Assembly (NCBI RefSeq): GCF_002858765.1
Contig: NZ_PJRP01000015.1
Coordinates: 124,001-188,000 of the forward strand
Direction: 5' to 3'
Source of the DNA: Cupriavidus pauculus
GTDB taxonomy: Bacteria > Pseudomonadota > Gammaproteobacteria > Burkholderiales > Burkholderiaceae
Length of the DNA: 64,000 bases
The translations under genes and the position numbers were made by a program. Of the stretch, positions 33,841 through 42,465 are shown in pieces; position 1 is the stretch's first letter, and each line of letters starts with the position of its first letter. Under the pieces are notes generated by a model. It was not told where the DNA came from. It made no database searches and saw only the letters and a program-made list of their open reading frames with translations.

Positions 33841-35034
33841 CTAGAACGCGTCTCCCGGCACGCGCACCCAGCCTTCCATCAGCACGCGTGCGCTGCGGCT
33901 CATGATGGCCTTCTGCACGGTCCACTGGCCGTCGACCAGCGCGGCCTGTGCGCCCACACGCAGCGTGCCCGACGGATGGCCGAAGCGCACAGCCTCGCGC
34001 TCGCCGCCGCCGGCCGCCAGGTTCACCAGCGTGCCCGGCACAGCCGCTGCCGTGCCAATGGCCACCGCCGCCGTGCCCATCATCGCGTGGTGCAGCTTGC
34101 CCATCGACAGCGCGCGCACCAGCAGGTCCACGCCGCTGGCCTCCACCGTCTTGCCGCTCGACGCGGTATAGGTGGTGGGGCGGGCCACGAACGCCACCTT
34201 GGGCGTGTGCTGGCGCTTCTTGGCTTCGTCGATATCCTGGATCAGGCCCATGCGTTTGGCGCCGTAGGCCCGGATTGTCTCGAACATCGCCAGCGCCTTC
34301 GGATCGCCGTTGATGGCCTCCTGCAGTTCGGTGCCCGTGTAGCCGATGGCCTCGGCCTCGACAAAGATCGTCGGGATGCCGGCGTTGATCATCGTGGCCT
34401 TGAGCGTGCCCACGCCGGGCACTTCCAGGTCGTCGACCAGGTTGCCGGTCGGAAACATCGCGCCGCCGCCGTCGTCGCCTTCCTCGGCGGCAGGGTCCAT
34501 GAATTCGAGCTGGACTTCGGCCGCCGGGAAGGTCACGCCATCCAGCTCGAAATCGCCGGTTTCCTGCACCGCGCCGTTGGTGATCGGCACGTGCGCGATG
34601 ATCGTCTTGCCGATATTGGCCTGCCAGATCTTCACGGTCACGGTGCCGTTTTCAGGAATCCGCGATGCCTCGATAAAGCCGTTGCTGATCGCGAACGGCC
34701 CCACGGCCGCCGACAGGTTGCCGCAGTTGCCGCTCCAGTCCACAAACGGCTGGTCGATCGACACCTGGCCGAACAGGTAGTCCACGTCGTGGTCAGGACG
34801 CGAACTCTTGGCGATGATCACCGTCTTGCTGGTGCTCGACGTGGCCGCGCCCATGCCGTCGATCTGCTTGCCGTACGGATCGGGGCTGCCGATCACGCGC
34901 ATCAGCAGGCGGTCGCGGGCTTCGCCTGGCTTCTGCGCCGATTCGGGCAGATCCTGCAGCCGGAAAAACACACCCTTGCTGGTGCCGCCACGCAGGTACG
35001 TGGCGGGAATCTTGATTTGAGGTACGTGAGCCAT
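33841..35034 (-). CDS. prpF: 2-methylaconitate cis-trans isomerase
   Basis: PrpF isomerises the AcnD product so that aconitase can hydrate it, and is required for AcnD-dependent propionate use. The 397-residue protein shows the family opening Ala-Thr-Tyr-Leu-Arg-Gly-Gly-Thr-Ser-Lys-Gly and the Asn-Cys-Gly-Asn segment near 103-106. The ATG at 35034 follows AGGA; a start 18 bases earlier is possible. It begins 22 bases after the acnD stop and is the last gene of the operon. Confidence 0.93.
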   Translation of the reverse strand: MAHVPQIKIPATYLRGGTSKGVFFRLQDLPESAQKPGEARDRLLMRVIGSPDPYGKQIDGMGAATSSTSKTVIIAKSSRPDHDVDYLFGQVSIDQPFVDWSGNCGNLSAAVGPFAISNGFIEASRIPENGTVTVKIWQANIGKTIIAHVPITNGAVQETGDFELDGVTFPAAEVQLEFMDPAAEEGDDGGGAMFPTGNLVDDLEVPGVGTLKATMINAGIPTIFVEAEAIGYTGTELQEAINGDPKALAMFETIRAYGAKRMGLIQDIDEAKKRQHTPKVAFVARPTTYTASSGKTVEASGVDLLVRALSMGKLHHAMMGTAAVAIGTAAAVPGTLVNLAAGGGEREAVRFGHPSGTLRVGAQAALVDGQWTVQKAIMSRSARVLMEGWVRVPGDAF

Positions 35035-35055
35035 CGTAATTTTCCTAATCACCGG

Positions 35056-37653
35056 TCAGGCTGCGGCGCGCGACGATTCCAGGAAGTCCTGGGCAAAGCG
35101 CTGCAGCACGCCACCGGCTTCATAGATCGACACTTCCTCGTCGCTGTCCAGCCGGCACAGCACCGGCACTTCCACGCGGTCGCCGTTCTTGCGATGGATG
35201 ACCAGCGTCAGTTCGGCGCGCGGGCGGCGCTGGCCGACCACGTCGAACGTCTCGGTGCCGTCGATGCCCAGCGTCAGGCGGTTGGTGCCGGGCAGGAATT
35301 CCACCGGCAGCACGCCCATGCCGATCAGGTTGGTGCGGTGGATGCGCTCGAAGCCTTCGGCGACGATGGCTTCCACGCCGGCCAATCGCACGCCCTTGGC
35401 AGCCCAGTCGCGCGACGAGCCCTGGCCATAGTCGGCCCCGGCCACCACGATCAGCGGCTGCTTGCGGTCCATGTAGGTCTCGATGGCCTCCCACATGCGC
35501 ACGACCTTGCCCTCGGGCTCGATGCGTGCCAGCGATCCCTTCTTGACCGCGCCGTCGACCACGGCCATCTCGTTGAGCAGCGTCGGGTTGGCAAACGTGG
35601 CGCGCTGGGCGGTCAGGTGGTCACCACGGTGCGTGGCGTACGAGTTGAAGTCTTCTTCCGGCAGGCCCATCTTCGCCAGGTACTCGCCGGCCGCGCTGTT
35701 GAGCATGATGGCGTTCGACGGCGACAGGTGGTCGGTCGTGATGTTGTCGCCCAGCACCGCCAGCGCGCGCATGCCGCGCAGCGTGCGCTCGCCGGCCAGC
35801 GCGCCTTCCCAGTACGGCGGACGGCGGATGTACGTGCTCTGCGGGCGCCAGTCGTACAGCGGGTCGATCGACGTGTCGTTCTCGGCGTGCAGCGCGAACA
35901 TCGGCTCGTAGACCTTGCGGAACTGCTCGGGCTTCACGCTCTGCTTCACGATCGCGTCGATTTCCTCGTCGCTCGGCCAGATGTCCTTCAGGTACACCGG
36001 CTTGCCGTTGGCATCCGTGCCCAGGGAATCCTGCTCGATATCGAAGCGGATCGTGCCGGCGATGGCGTAGGCCACCACTAGCGGGGGCGACGCCAGGAAC
36101 GCCTGCTTGGCGTACGGGTGGATGCGGCCGTCGAAATTGCGGTTGCCGGACAGCACGGCCGTGGCGTAGAGGTCGCGGTCGATGATTTCCTGCTGGATCT
36201 TCGGGTCGAGCGCGCCCGACATGCCGTTGCAGGTCGTGCAGGCGAACGCCACGATGCCGAAGCCGAGCTTTTCCAGGTCGGGCAGCAGGTTGGCTTCTTC
36301 CAGGTAAAGCTCCACCGCCTTCGATCCCGGCGCCAGCGACGACTTGACCCACGGCTTGCGCGTCAGGCCACGTGCATTGGCGTTGCGGGCCAGCAGCGCC
36401 GCGGCAATCACGTTGCGCGGGTTGCTGGTGTTGGTGCAGCTCGTGATGGCGGCGATGATCACCGCGCCGTCGGGCATCTGGCCCGGCGTTTCTTCCCACT
36501 TGCCGGCGATGCCGCGCGCGGCCAGGTCGGACGTGGGCAGGCGCTTGTGCGGGTTCGACGGTCCGGCCATGTTGCGGACCACGGTGGACAGATCGAAATG
36601 GAGCACGCGCTCGTATTCGGCCGTCTTCAGCGCATCGGCCCACAGGCCGGTGGCCCTGGCGTAGGTTTCCACCAGCTGCACCTGGGCTTCGTCGCGGCCG
36701 GTCAGGCGCAGGTATTCGGTGGTCTGCCCGTCGATGAAGAACATCGCGGCGGTGGCGCCGTACTCGGGCGCCATGTTCGAGATCGTGGCGCGGTCGCCGA
36801 GCGTCAGGCTCGACGCGCCTTCGCCACGGAATTCCAGATAGGCGCCGACGACCTTTTCCTTGCGCAGGAATTCGGTCAGGGCCAGCACGATGTCGGTGGC
36901 GGTGATACCGGGCTGGCGGCGGCCGGTCAGTTCCACGCCGACGATGTCCGGCAGGCGCATCCACGACGCGCGGCCCAGCATCACGTTCTCGGCTTCCAGG
37001 CCGCCCACGCCGATGGCGATCACGCCCAGCGCGTCCACGTGCGGCGTGTGGCTGTCGGTGCCCACGCAGGTATCGGGGTAGGCCACGCCGTGGTCGGCAT
37101 GGATCACGGGCGACATCTTCTCCAGATTGATCTGGTGCATGATGCCGTTGCCCGGCGGGATCACGTCGACGTTGCGGAACGCCTTCTTGGTCCAGTTGAT
37201 GAAATCGAAGCGGTCTTCGTTGCGGCGATCCTCGATGGCGCGGTTCTTGGTGAACGCGTCGGGATCAAAGCCGCCACATTCCACGGCCAGCGAGTGGTCG
37301 ACGATCAGCTGCACCGGCACCACCGGGTTGACCTTGGCCGGGTCGCCGCCCTGGTCGGCGATGGCATCGCGCAGGCCGGCCAGGTCTACCAGCGCGGTCT
37401 GGCCCAGGATGTCGTGGCAGACCACGCGAGCCGGGAACCACGGGAAATCGAGGTCACGCTTGCGTTCGATGAGCTGCTTGAGCGAATCGGTCAGCGTGGC
37501 GGGGTCGCAGCGGCGCACCAGGTTTTCAGCCAGCACGCGCGACGTGTACGGCAGTTTGTCCCAGGCGCCCGGGGAGATGTCATTGACGGCGGCGCGGGCG
37601 TCGAAGTAATCGAGCTTTGTCCCGGGCAGCGGCTTGCGGTAGGCAGTGTTCAT
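35056..37653 (-). CDS. acnD: 2-methylcitrate dehydratase, Fe-S dependent
   Basis: AcnD dehydrates 2-methylcitrate in the methylcitrate cycle, replacing PrpD. The 865-residue protein has the aconitase fold with three 4Fe-4S ligand cysteines at 406, 472 and 475 (Ser-Cys-Thr-Asn-Thr-Ser and Cys-Thr-Thr-Cys-Asn-Gly). The C-terminal swivel domain has the Gly-Ser-Ser-Arg-Asp segment. The Met at 37653 matches family length; an upstream extension to 37716 crosses the prpC gap. The gene lies between prpC and prpF. Confidence 0.94.
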   Translation of the reverse strand: MNTAYRKPLPGTKLDYFDARAAVNDISPGAWDKLPYTSRVLAENLVRRCDPATLTDSLKQLIERKRDLDFPWFPARVVCHDILGQTALVDLAGLRDAIADQGGDPAKVNPVVPVQLIVDHSLAVECGGFDPDAFTKNRAIEDRRNEDRFDFINWTKKAFRNVDVIPPGNGIMHQINLEKMSPVIHADHGVAYPDTCVGTDSHTPHVDALGVIAIGVGGLEAENVMLGRASWMRLPDIVGVELTGRRQPGITATDIVLALTEFLRKEKVVGAYLEFRGEGASSLTLGDRATISNMAPEYGATAAMFFIDGQTTEYLRLTGRDEAQVQLVETYARATGLWADALKTAEYERVLHFDLSTVVRNMAGPSNPHKRLPTSDLAARGIAGKWEETPGQMPDGAVIIAAITSCTNTSNPRNVIAAALLARNANARGLTRKPWVKSSLAPGSKAVELYLEEANLLPDLEKLGFGIVAFACTTCNGMSGALDPKIQQEIIDRDLYATAVLSGNRNFDGRIHPYAKQAFLASPPLVVAYAIAGTIRFDIEQDSLGTDANGKPVYLKDIWPSDEEIDAIVKQSVKPEQFRKVYEPMFALHAENDTSIDPLYDWRPQSTYIRRPPYWEGALAGERTLRGMRALAVLGDNITTDHLSPSNAIMLNSAAGEYLAKMGLPEEDFNSYATHRGDHLTAQRATFANPTLLNEMAVVDGAVKKGSLARIEPEGKVVRMWEAIETYMDRKQPLIVVAGADYGQGSSRDWAAKGVRLAGVEAIVAEGFERIHRTNLIGMGVLPVEFLPGTNRLTLGIDGTETFDVVGQRRPRAELTLVIHRKNGDRVEVPVLCRLDSDEEVSIYEAGGVLQRFAQDFLESSRAAA

Positions 37654-37734
37654 GGCGACGTGAGGACTTTGCGTGCCTGCCACCGCCCGGCAGGTAGCCG
37701 GGCCGGGTGGCGGCACTGTTGTTGTTGCGGTAAA

Positions 37735-38892
37735 TCAGGCGCGCTTTTCGATCGGCACGAACTTCAGGTTTTCCGGGCCGGTGTAGTTGGCCGTCGGACG
37801 GATGATCTTGTTGTCGACCCGTTGCTCGATCACGTGCGCGGCCCAGCCCGACGTGCGGGCGATCACGAACAGCGGCGTGAACATCGCGGTGGGCACCCCC
37901 ATCATGTGGTAGCTCACGGCGCTGAACCAGTCCAGGTTCGGGAACATCTTCTTGGCGTCGGCCATGACCGTTTCCAGGCGCTCGGCGATGTTGAACATCT
38001 TCGTCGAGCCGGCGTCCTTCGACAGCTTGCGCGCCACTTCCTTGATCACCTCGTTGCGCGGGTCGGAGATCGTGTACACCGGGTGGCCAAAACCGATGAC
38101 CACTTCCTTGTTTTCCACGCGGCGACGGATGTCGGCTTCCGCCTCGTCCGGGGTGTCGTAGCGCTTCTGGATCTCGAACGCCACTTCATTGGCGCCGCCG
38201 TGCTTCGGGCCGCGCAGTGCGCCGATGCCGCCGCAGATGGCCGAGTACATGTCGGAACCGGTGCCGGCCACCACGCGGCAGGCAAACGTCGACGCGTTGA
38301 ACTCGTGCTCTGCGTACAGGATCAGCGACGTCTGCATCGCGCGTTCCCACAGCTTGCTGGGGGCTTCGCCGTGCAGCAGGTGCAGGAAGTGCGCGGCAAT
38401 CGATTCGTCGTCGGTTTCCACCTCGATGCGGCGGCCGTTGTGGCTGTAGTGATACCAGTACAGCAGCATCGACCCCAGGCTGGCCATCAGGCGGTCGGCG
38501 ATGTCGCGCGCGCCCGGCGTGTTGTGGTCGTCCTTTTCCGGCAGCACGGTGCCCAGCACCGACACGCCCGTGCGCATCACGTCCATCGGGTGGGCGCTGG
38601 CCGGCACCCATTCCAGGGCGGCCTTCACGTTGGCGGGCAGGCCGCGCAGGGCCTTCAGCTTGGTCTTGTAGGCGGCCAGTTCGGCCTTGCTCGGCAGCTT
38701 GCCGTGCACCAGCAGGTGGGCGATTTCCTCGAATTCGCAGGTTTCTGCGATGTCGAGGATGTCGTAGCCGCGATAGTGGAGATCGTTCCCGCTACGGCCA
38801 ACGGTGCACAGGGCGGTGTTGCCAGCGGCAACGCCCGACAGGGCGACGGATTTCTTGGGCTTCGGCGTGGCCAGCGGTTGGGCTTCGGACAT
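37735..38892 (-). CDS. prpC: 2-methylcitrate synthase
   Basis: PrpC condenses propionyl-CoA with oxaloacetate. The 385-residue citrate-synthase-family protein has catalytic His196 (Ala-Glu-His-Glu-Phe-Asn) and His231 (Pro-Lys-His-Gly-Gly-Ala-Asn-Glu), and the Gly-Phe-Gly-His-Pro-Val-Tyr segment near 275. AAGGAG 7 bases before the ATG at 38892 fixes the start; the open frame extends upstream but that part is intergenic. It follows prpB by 115 bases. Confidence 0.95.
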   Translation of the reverse strand: MSEAQPLATPKPKKSVALSGVAAGNTALCTVGRSGNDLHYRGYDILDIAETCEFEEIAHLLVHGKLPSKAELAAYKTKLKALRGLPANVKAALEWVPASAHPMDVMRTGVSVLGTVLPEKDDHNTPGARDIADRLMASLGSMLLYWYHYSHNGRRIEVETDDESIAAHFLHLLHGEAPSKLWERAMQTSLILYAEHEFNASTFACRVVAGTGSDMYSAICGGIGALRGPKHGGANEVAFEIQKRYDTPDEAEADIRRRVENKEVVIGFGHPVYTISDPRNEVIKEVARKLSKDAGSTKMFNIAERLETVMADAKKMFPNLDWFSAVSYHMMGVPTAMFTPLFVIARTSGWAAHVIEQRVDNKIIRPTANYTGPENLKFVPIEKRA

Positions 38893-39007
38893 CTGGGTCT
38901 CCTTGATTCGATTTCGAGTGTTTGGGGTGCGTGCAGCCATGGTGGGGTGTCCTATTGCAGCGCAAAAGACCGCATCGCACAAAATAACGTGAACGTGTGC
39001 GTGATCG

Positions 39008-39916
39008 TTACCGGGCCTTGCCTTGGGCGAACAGTGCATCGAGCTTCTGCTCGTAGGCATGGTAGTCGATCCGCTCGTAGAGTTCGGCACGCGTTTGCAT
39101 GGTGTCCACCACGTTTTTCTGCGTGCCGTCGCGGCGGATGGCCGCGAAGACGTTCTCGGCGGCCTTGTTGGCGGCGCGGAACGCCGACAGCGGGTACAGC
39201 GCCATGGCCACGCCCACGCCGCGCAGGTCGTCGAGCGTGAAGTACGGGGTGGCGCCGAACTCGGTCAGGTTGGCCAGCACGGGCACCTTCACGGCGTCGA
39301 CGAACTTGGCATACATGTCCAGGTCGGTCATGGCTTCCGGGAAGATGGCGTCGGCGCCGGCTTCGGCGCAGGCCACGGCGCGCTCGATGGCGGCGTCCAG
39401 GCCTTCGACGGCCAGCGCGTCGGTGCGGGCCATGATGACGAAGTTCTCATCGGTACGGGCGTCGACGGCGGCCTTGATGCGGTCCACCATCTCGTCGCGG
39501 CCGACGATTTCCTTGTTCGGGCGATGGCCGCAGCGCTTGGCGCCGACCTGGTCCTCGATGTGCATGGCGGCGGCGCCAAACTTGATCAGCGAACGCGTGG
39601 TACGTGCCACGTTGAAGGCCGACGAGCCGAAGCCGGTGTCGACGTCCACCAGCAGTGGCGTGTCGCAGACATCGGTGATGCGGCGGATATCGGTCAGCAC
39701 ATCGTCCAGGTTCGAGATGCCCAGGTCGGGCAGGCCCAGCGAGCCCGCGGCCACGCCGCCGCCCGACAGGTAGATCGCGCGATACCCGGCGCGCTTGGCC
39801 AGCAGCGCATGGTTGGCGTTGATCGTGCCCGGAATCTGCAGCGGGGTTTCGTCGATCAGGGCCTGGCGGAAGCGGGCACCCGCGGAGCGGGCAAGTTCGT
39901 TGGCGGAAAAAGTCAT
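39008..39916 (-). CDS. prpB: 2-methylisocitrate lyase
   Basis: PrpB cleaves 2-methylisocitrate to pyruvate and succinate, the last step of the cycle. The 302-residue protein has the family signature Lys-Arg-Cys-Gly-His with catalytic Cys129 and the metal-binding Asp-Val-Asp-Thr-Gly-Phe-Gly near 91-97. It is the first gene of prpB-prpC-acnD-prpF and lies just downstream of a -24/-12 promoter, divergent from prpR. Confidence 0.96.
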   Translation of the reverse strand: MTFSANELARSAGARFRQALIDETPLQIPGTINANHALLAKRAGYRAIYLSGGGVAAGSLGLPDLGISNLDDVLTDIRRITDVCDTPLLVDVDTGFGSSAFNVARTTRSLIKFGAAAMHIEDQVGAKRCGHRPNKEIVGRDEMVDRIKAAVDARTDENFVIMARTDALAVEGLDAAIERAVACAEAGADAIFPEAMTDLDMYAKFVDAVKVPVLANLTEFGATPYFTLDDLRGVGVAMALYPLSAFRAANKAAENVFAAIRRDGTQKNVVDTMQTRAELYERIDYHAYEQKLDALFAQGKAR

Positions 39917-39972
39917 GGCGTGGAATCTCTTGTTGGTTCAATCCTGCTTCGGGGGCAGGGCGGCTCTTTAGC

Positions 39973-39987
39973 GCAAGGGGTGTGCCA
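39973..39987 (-). promoter_or_regulatory. sigma-54 promoter of prpBC-acnD-prpF
   Basis: On the minus strand TGGCAC, 5 bases and TTGC give an exact -24/-12 consensus. It lies about 57 bases before the prpB start, and the divergent gene encodes a sigma-54 activator. Confidence 0.88.
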
Positions 39988-40147
39988 GCGGGCCGGCGCC
40001 GGCGGCTGGCGCGGCCCGTGCGTCATTCCGGTAGGCAGAAACCCTTATGGGTCAGTGGGTTAGGTGATGTTTGCGCACAGCGGACGGTCCCGTGAAAGGT
40101 TGTCGGCATCACAAATCCGTTGGCGTGAATTTCAGGTGTGCACGGTT

Positions 40148-40169
40148 TGCATTTCAAAGTTGAAATGCA
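40148..40169. promoter_or_regulatory. perfect palindrome, probable PrpR upstream activating site
   Basis: Ten-base arms TGCATTTCAA and TTGAAATGCA flank AG. It sits about 160 bases upstream of the sigma-54 promoter and 50 bases before prpR, so it could both activate prpB and control prpR. Confidence 0.7.
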
Positions 40170-40218
40170 CGGGGCATGCGCGCACAATCGGCAGGTCGTT
40201 CCACCGTGTCTCGCTGCC

Positions 40219-42237
40219 ATGTCGTCGCTACCCACCCCGATTCCGCTCAATCCGGCTTCCCCGGCCGTTCCCGGCGCCCGCCCACGCATCTGGGCGATGG
40301 GGATCAGCCGGCTGTCGCGTGCCTTCGCCGACCTGATTCCGGCTTACGCCGCCCGCGCGGAATTTCGCATCGTCGGGCGGGCGTTCGAGTCGGCGGCCAG
40401 TGCCATCAACCGCGAAGCGCGCGAGAACCGCGTCGATGTGGTGGTGGCCGGGGGCTCCAACGGCGCCTATCTGCGCCAGCACGTGGACGTGCCGGTAGTG
40501 CTGGTCAAGGTCACCGGCTTCGACGTCATGAGCGCGCTGGCCACGGCGCGGCGCATATCGCCCAAGGTGGCGCTGGTCACGCATGCGTCCACGTACGCCG
40601 AGGTGGACGAGTTCGTGGGCGCCTTCGGGCTCGATATTCCCCGCTACACCTACCTGACCGAAGACGACGCCACGGCGCGCGTGCGCGCGCTGAAGGAAGA
40701 GGGCATCCGCGTGGTGGTGGGGCCCGGCATGGTGACCGACCTGGCCGACAAGTACGGGCTGATGGGCGTGTTCCTGTATTCGGGCAACGCAGTGCGGCTG
40801 GCGCTGGAAGATGCGATCGAGGCCGCGCGGCTGCGCCGTATCGAATCCACGCGGCGCGACTACGTCAATGCCATCCTGGCCCATCTGAACGAAGGGGTGG
40901 CGGCCGTGGACGCCGAAGGGCGCGTCCAGGCGTTCAATCCGGCGATGGAGCGCTTCCTGGGTACGCCCGCCGGCGCGGCCGTAGGGCGCAAGCTGTCCAC
41001 GCTGGCGCCCGGCCTGTCGCTCGACGGCGTGATGCAGAGCGGCGCGCGCGAACTCGAAGCGATCCATCGGCTGGGCGACCGGATGGTGGTGGTGAACCGG
41101 ATTCCGATCGTCGGCGAGGCCGGTTCGTCCGGCGCGGTGCTGACGATCCAGGACGCCAACGCGATTCATCGTGCCGACCGTAACCTGCGCTCGCGCACGC
41201 GGGCCCGGGCGGCGGGCGTGCGCTACAGCCTGGACGATCTGGCCGGCGATTCCCCCGCCATGAGCGACCTGCGGGCGTTGGCGCGGCGCTATGCGGTGGT
41301 CGATTCGACCGTGCTGGTCAGCGGGGAAAGCGGCACCGGCAAGGAGGTGCTGGCGCAGGGCATGCACGATGCCAGCCCGCGTCGCGCGTTCCCGTTTGTC
41401 GCGGTCAACTGCGCGGCGTTTCCCGAGGCCCTGCTTGAATCCGAACTGTTCGGCTACGAAGAGGGGGCGTTCACCGGGGCGCGGCGCGGCGGCAAGGCAG
41501 GCCTGTTCGAGTCAGCCCACAACGGCACGCTGTTCCTGGACGAGGTGGGCGACATGCCGCCGGCCCTGCAAACACGACTGCTGCGCGTGCTGCAGGAAAA
41601 ACAGGTGCTGCCGATTGGCGGCCTCGAAGCGGTGCCGGTCAACGTACGCGTGATCGCCGCCACGCACCGCGACCTGGCCGCACTGGTGCGCGAAGGAACC
41701 TTCCGCCAGGACCTGTACTACCGGCTCAATATCCTGCGGATCGAAATGCCGCCGCTGCGCGATCGCGCCGCCGACCTGCCGGCGCTGGCCGCGCTGCTGT
41801 ACCGACGTGCCCAGGAGCGGCTCGGTATCGACACGCCGCAGCTGTTGCCCGATCTGGTGCGCGCCCGACTGGCCCGCTATATCTGGCCGGGCAATATCCG
41901 CGAACTGGAAAACGTGACAGAACGCATCGCCGTGCTCGTCGCCGGAACGGACCTCGCCCCCGCCGCCCTGCAGCGCGAACTGCAGGCCGCCGTCCCGGAA
42001 CTGTTCTCCGGACACGACATGGCCGTCCTGCAGCCCCCCGCCACGGAAGCTCCCGAACCAGGTGGAGCAGGGGTATTGGGCGCGGCAGGTGTCCAGTCGC
42101 TGGCGGGTGTGGCCAAGGCGAGCCAGGCCGAACATATCCGCCGCGTGCTGGCGGAATGCGGCGGCAACCGCGCCGCCGCCTGCGCGCAACTGGGCATCAG
42201 CGCCACCACGCTCTGGCGGCGGTTGCGGGAAGGGTGA
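40219..42237 (+). CDS. prpR: sigma-54-dependent propionate catabolism activator
   Basis: PrpR activates the prp operon in response to 2-methylcitrate. The 672-residue protein has an N-terminal PrpR_N sensor domain (about 25-200), a PAS-like region (about 215-330), an AAA+ domain with Walker A Gly-Glu-Ser-Gly-Thr-Gly-Lys-Glu at 369-376 and the sigma-54 contact loop Gly-Ala-Phe-Thr-Gly-Ala at 416-421, and a Fis-type helix-turn-helix at the end. The ATG at 40219 is preferred since the operator palindrome precedes it; the ribosome site is weak. Confidence 0.93.
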   Translation: MSSLPTPIPLNPASPAVPGARPRIWAMGISRLSRAFADLIPAYAARAEFRIVGRAFESAASAINREARENRVDVVVAGGSNGAYLRQHVDVPVVLVKVTGFDVMSALATARRISPKVALVTHASTYAEVDEFVGAFGLDIPRYTYLTEDDATARVRALKEEGIRVVVGPGMVTDLADKYGLMGVFLYSGNAVRLALEDAIEAARLRRIESTRRDYVNAILAHLNEGVAAVDAEGRVQAFNPAMERFLGTPAGAAVGRKLSTLAPGLSLDGVMQSGARELEAIHRLGDRMVVVNRIPIVGEAGSSGAVLTIQDANAIHRADRNLRSRTRARAAGVRYSLDDLAGDSPAMSDLRALARRYAVVDSTVLVSGESGTGKEVLAQGMHDASPRRAFPFVAVNCAAFPEALLESELFGYEEGAFTGARRGGKAGLFESAHNGTLFLDEVGDMPPALQTRLLRVLQEKQVLPIGGLEAVPVNVRVIAATHRDLAALVREGTFRQDLYYRLNILRIEMPPLRDRAADLPALAALLYRRAQERLGIDTPQLLPDLVRARLARYIWPGNIRELENVTERIAVLVAGTDLAPAALQRELQAAVPELFSGHDMAVLQPPATEAPEPGGAGVLGAAGVQSLAGVAKASQAEHIRRVLAECGGNRAAACAQLGISATTLWRRLREG

Positions 42238-42419
42238 AGGACGTCTGGTTTGCTTATTAACGCAATTAACGGCCAAGATGTCTTGCCAGACAACCGTGGC
42301 CGTACCGGCCGAAAAGCGCTGCCAGAAGACGGACAAGAAGTGACGAAAAAGGATTCGATATGGCGCCGGATGGGGTGGTCGACGCGCGATACACGGCGTC
42401 GCGGCGATTGGCGCCTTTA

Positions 42420-42442
42420 TTCGCCGCAGAAAATGCGGCGAA
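42420..42442. terminator. hairpin between convergent prpR and egtB
   Basis: Nine-base arms TTCGCCGCA and TGCGGCGAA enclose GAAAA. On the minus strand it comes just after the egtB stop. No long T run follows. Confidence 0.55.
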
Positions 42443-42465
42443 CAAGCTTGACGGCTCGCCAGCCC

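Larger units (their letters stand above)
39917..40218. other. prpB/prpR divergent control region
   Basis: This 302-base stretch holds no gene that I accept. It contains, from the prpB side, a sigma-54 promoter (39973-39987) and a perfect palindrome (40148-40169), about 160 bases apart, leaving room for DNA looping. The in-frame extension of prpR from 40138 would cross the palindrome and is rejected. Confidence 0.7.

Noticed and set aside
36118..39240. A very long open frame (over 1000 codons) on the plus strand opposite acnD, prpC and prpB
   Set aside because: It mirrors the codon structure of real minus-strand genes in GC-rich DNA. Its translation is His/Arg/Gly-rich with no domain, and it crosses several real gene boundaries.
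40138..40218. Longer PrpR start at 40138
   Set aside because: It would place the 22-bp palindrome within the coding sequence and adds residues unlike other PrpR proteins.
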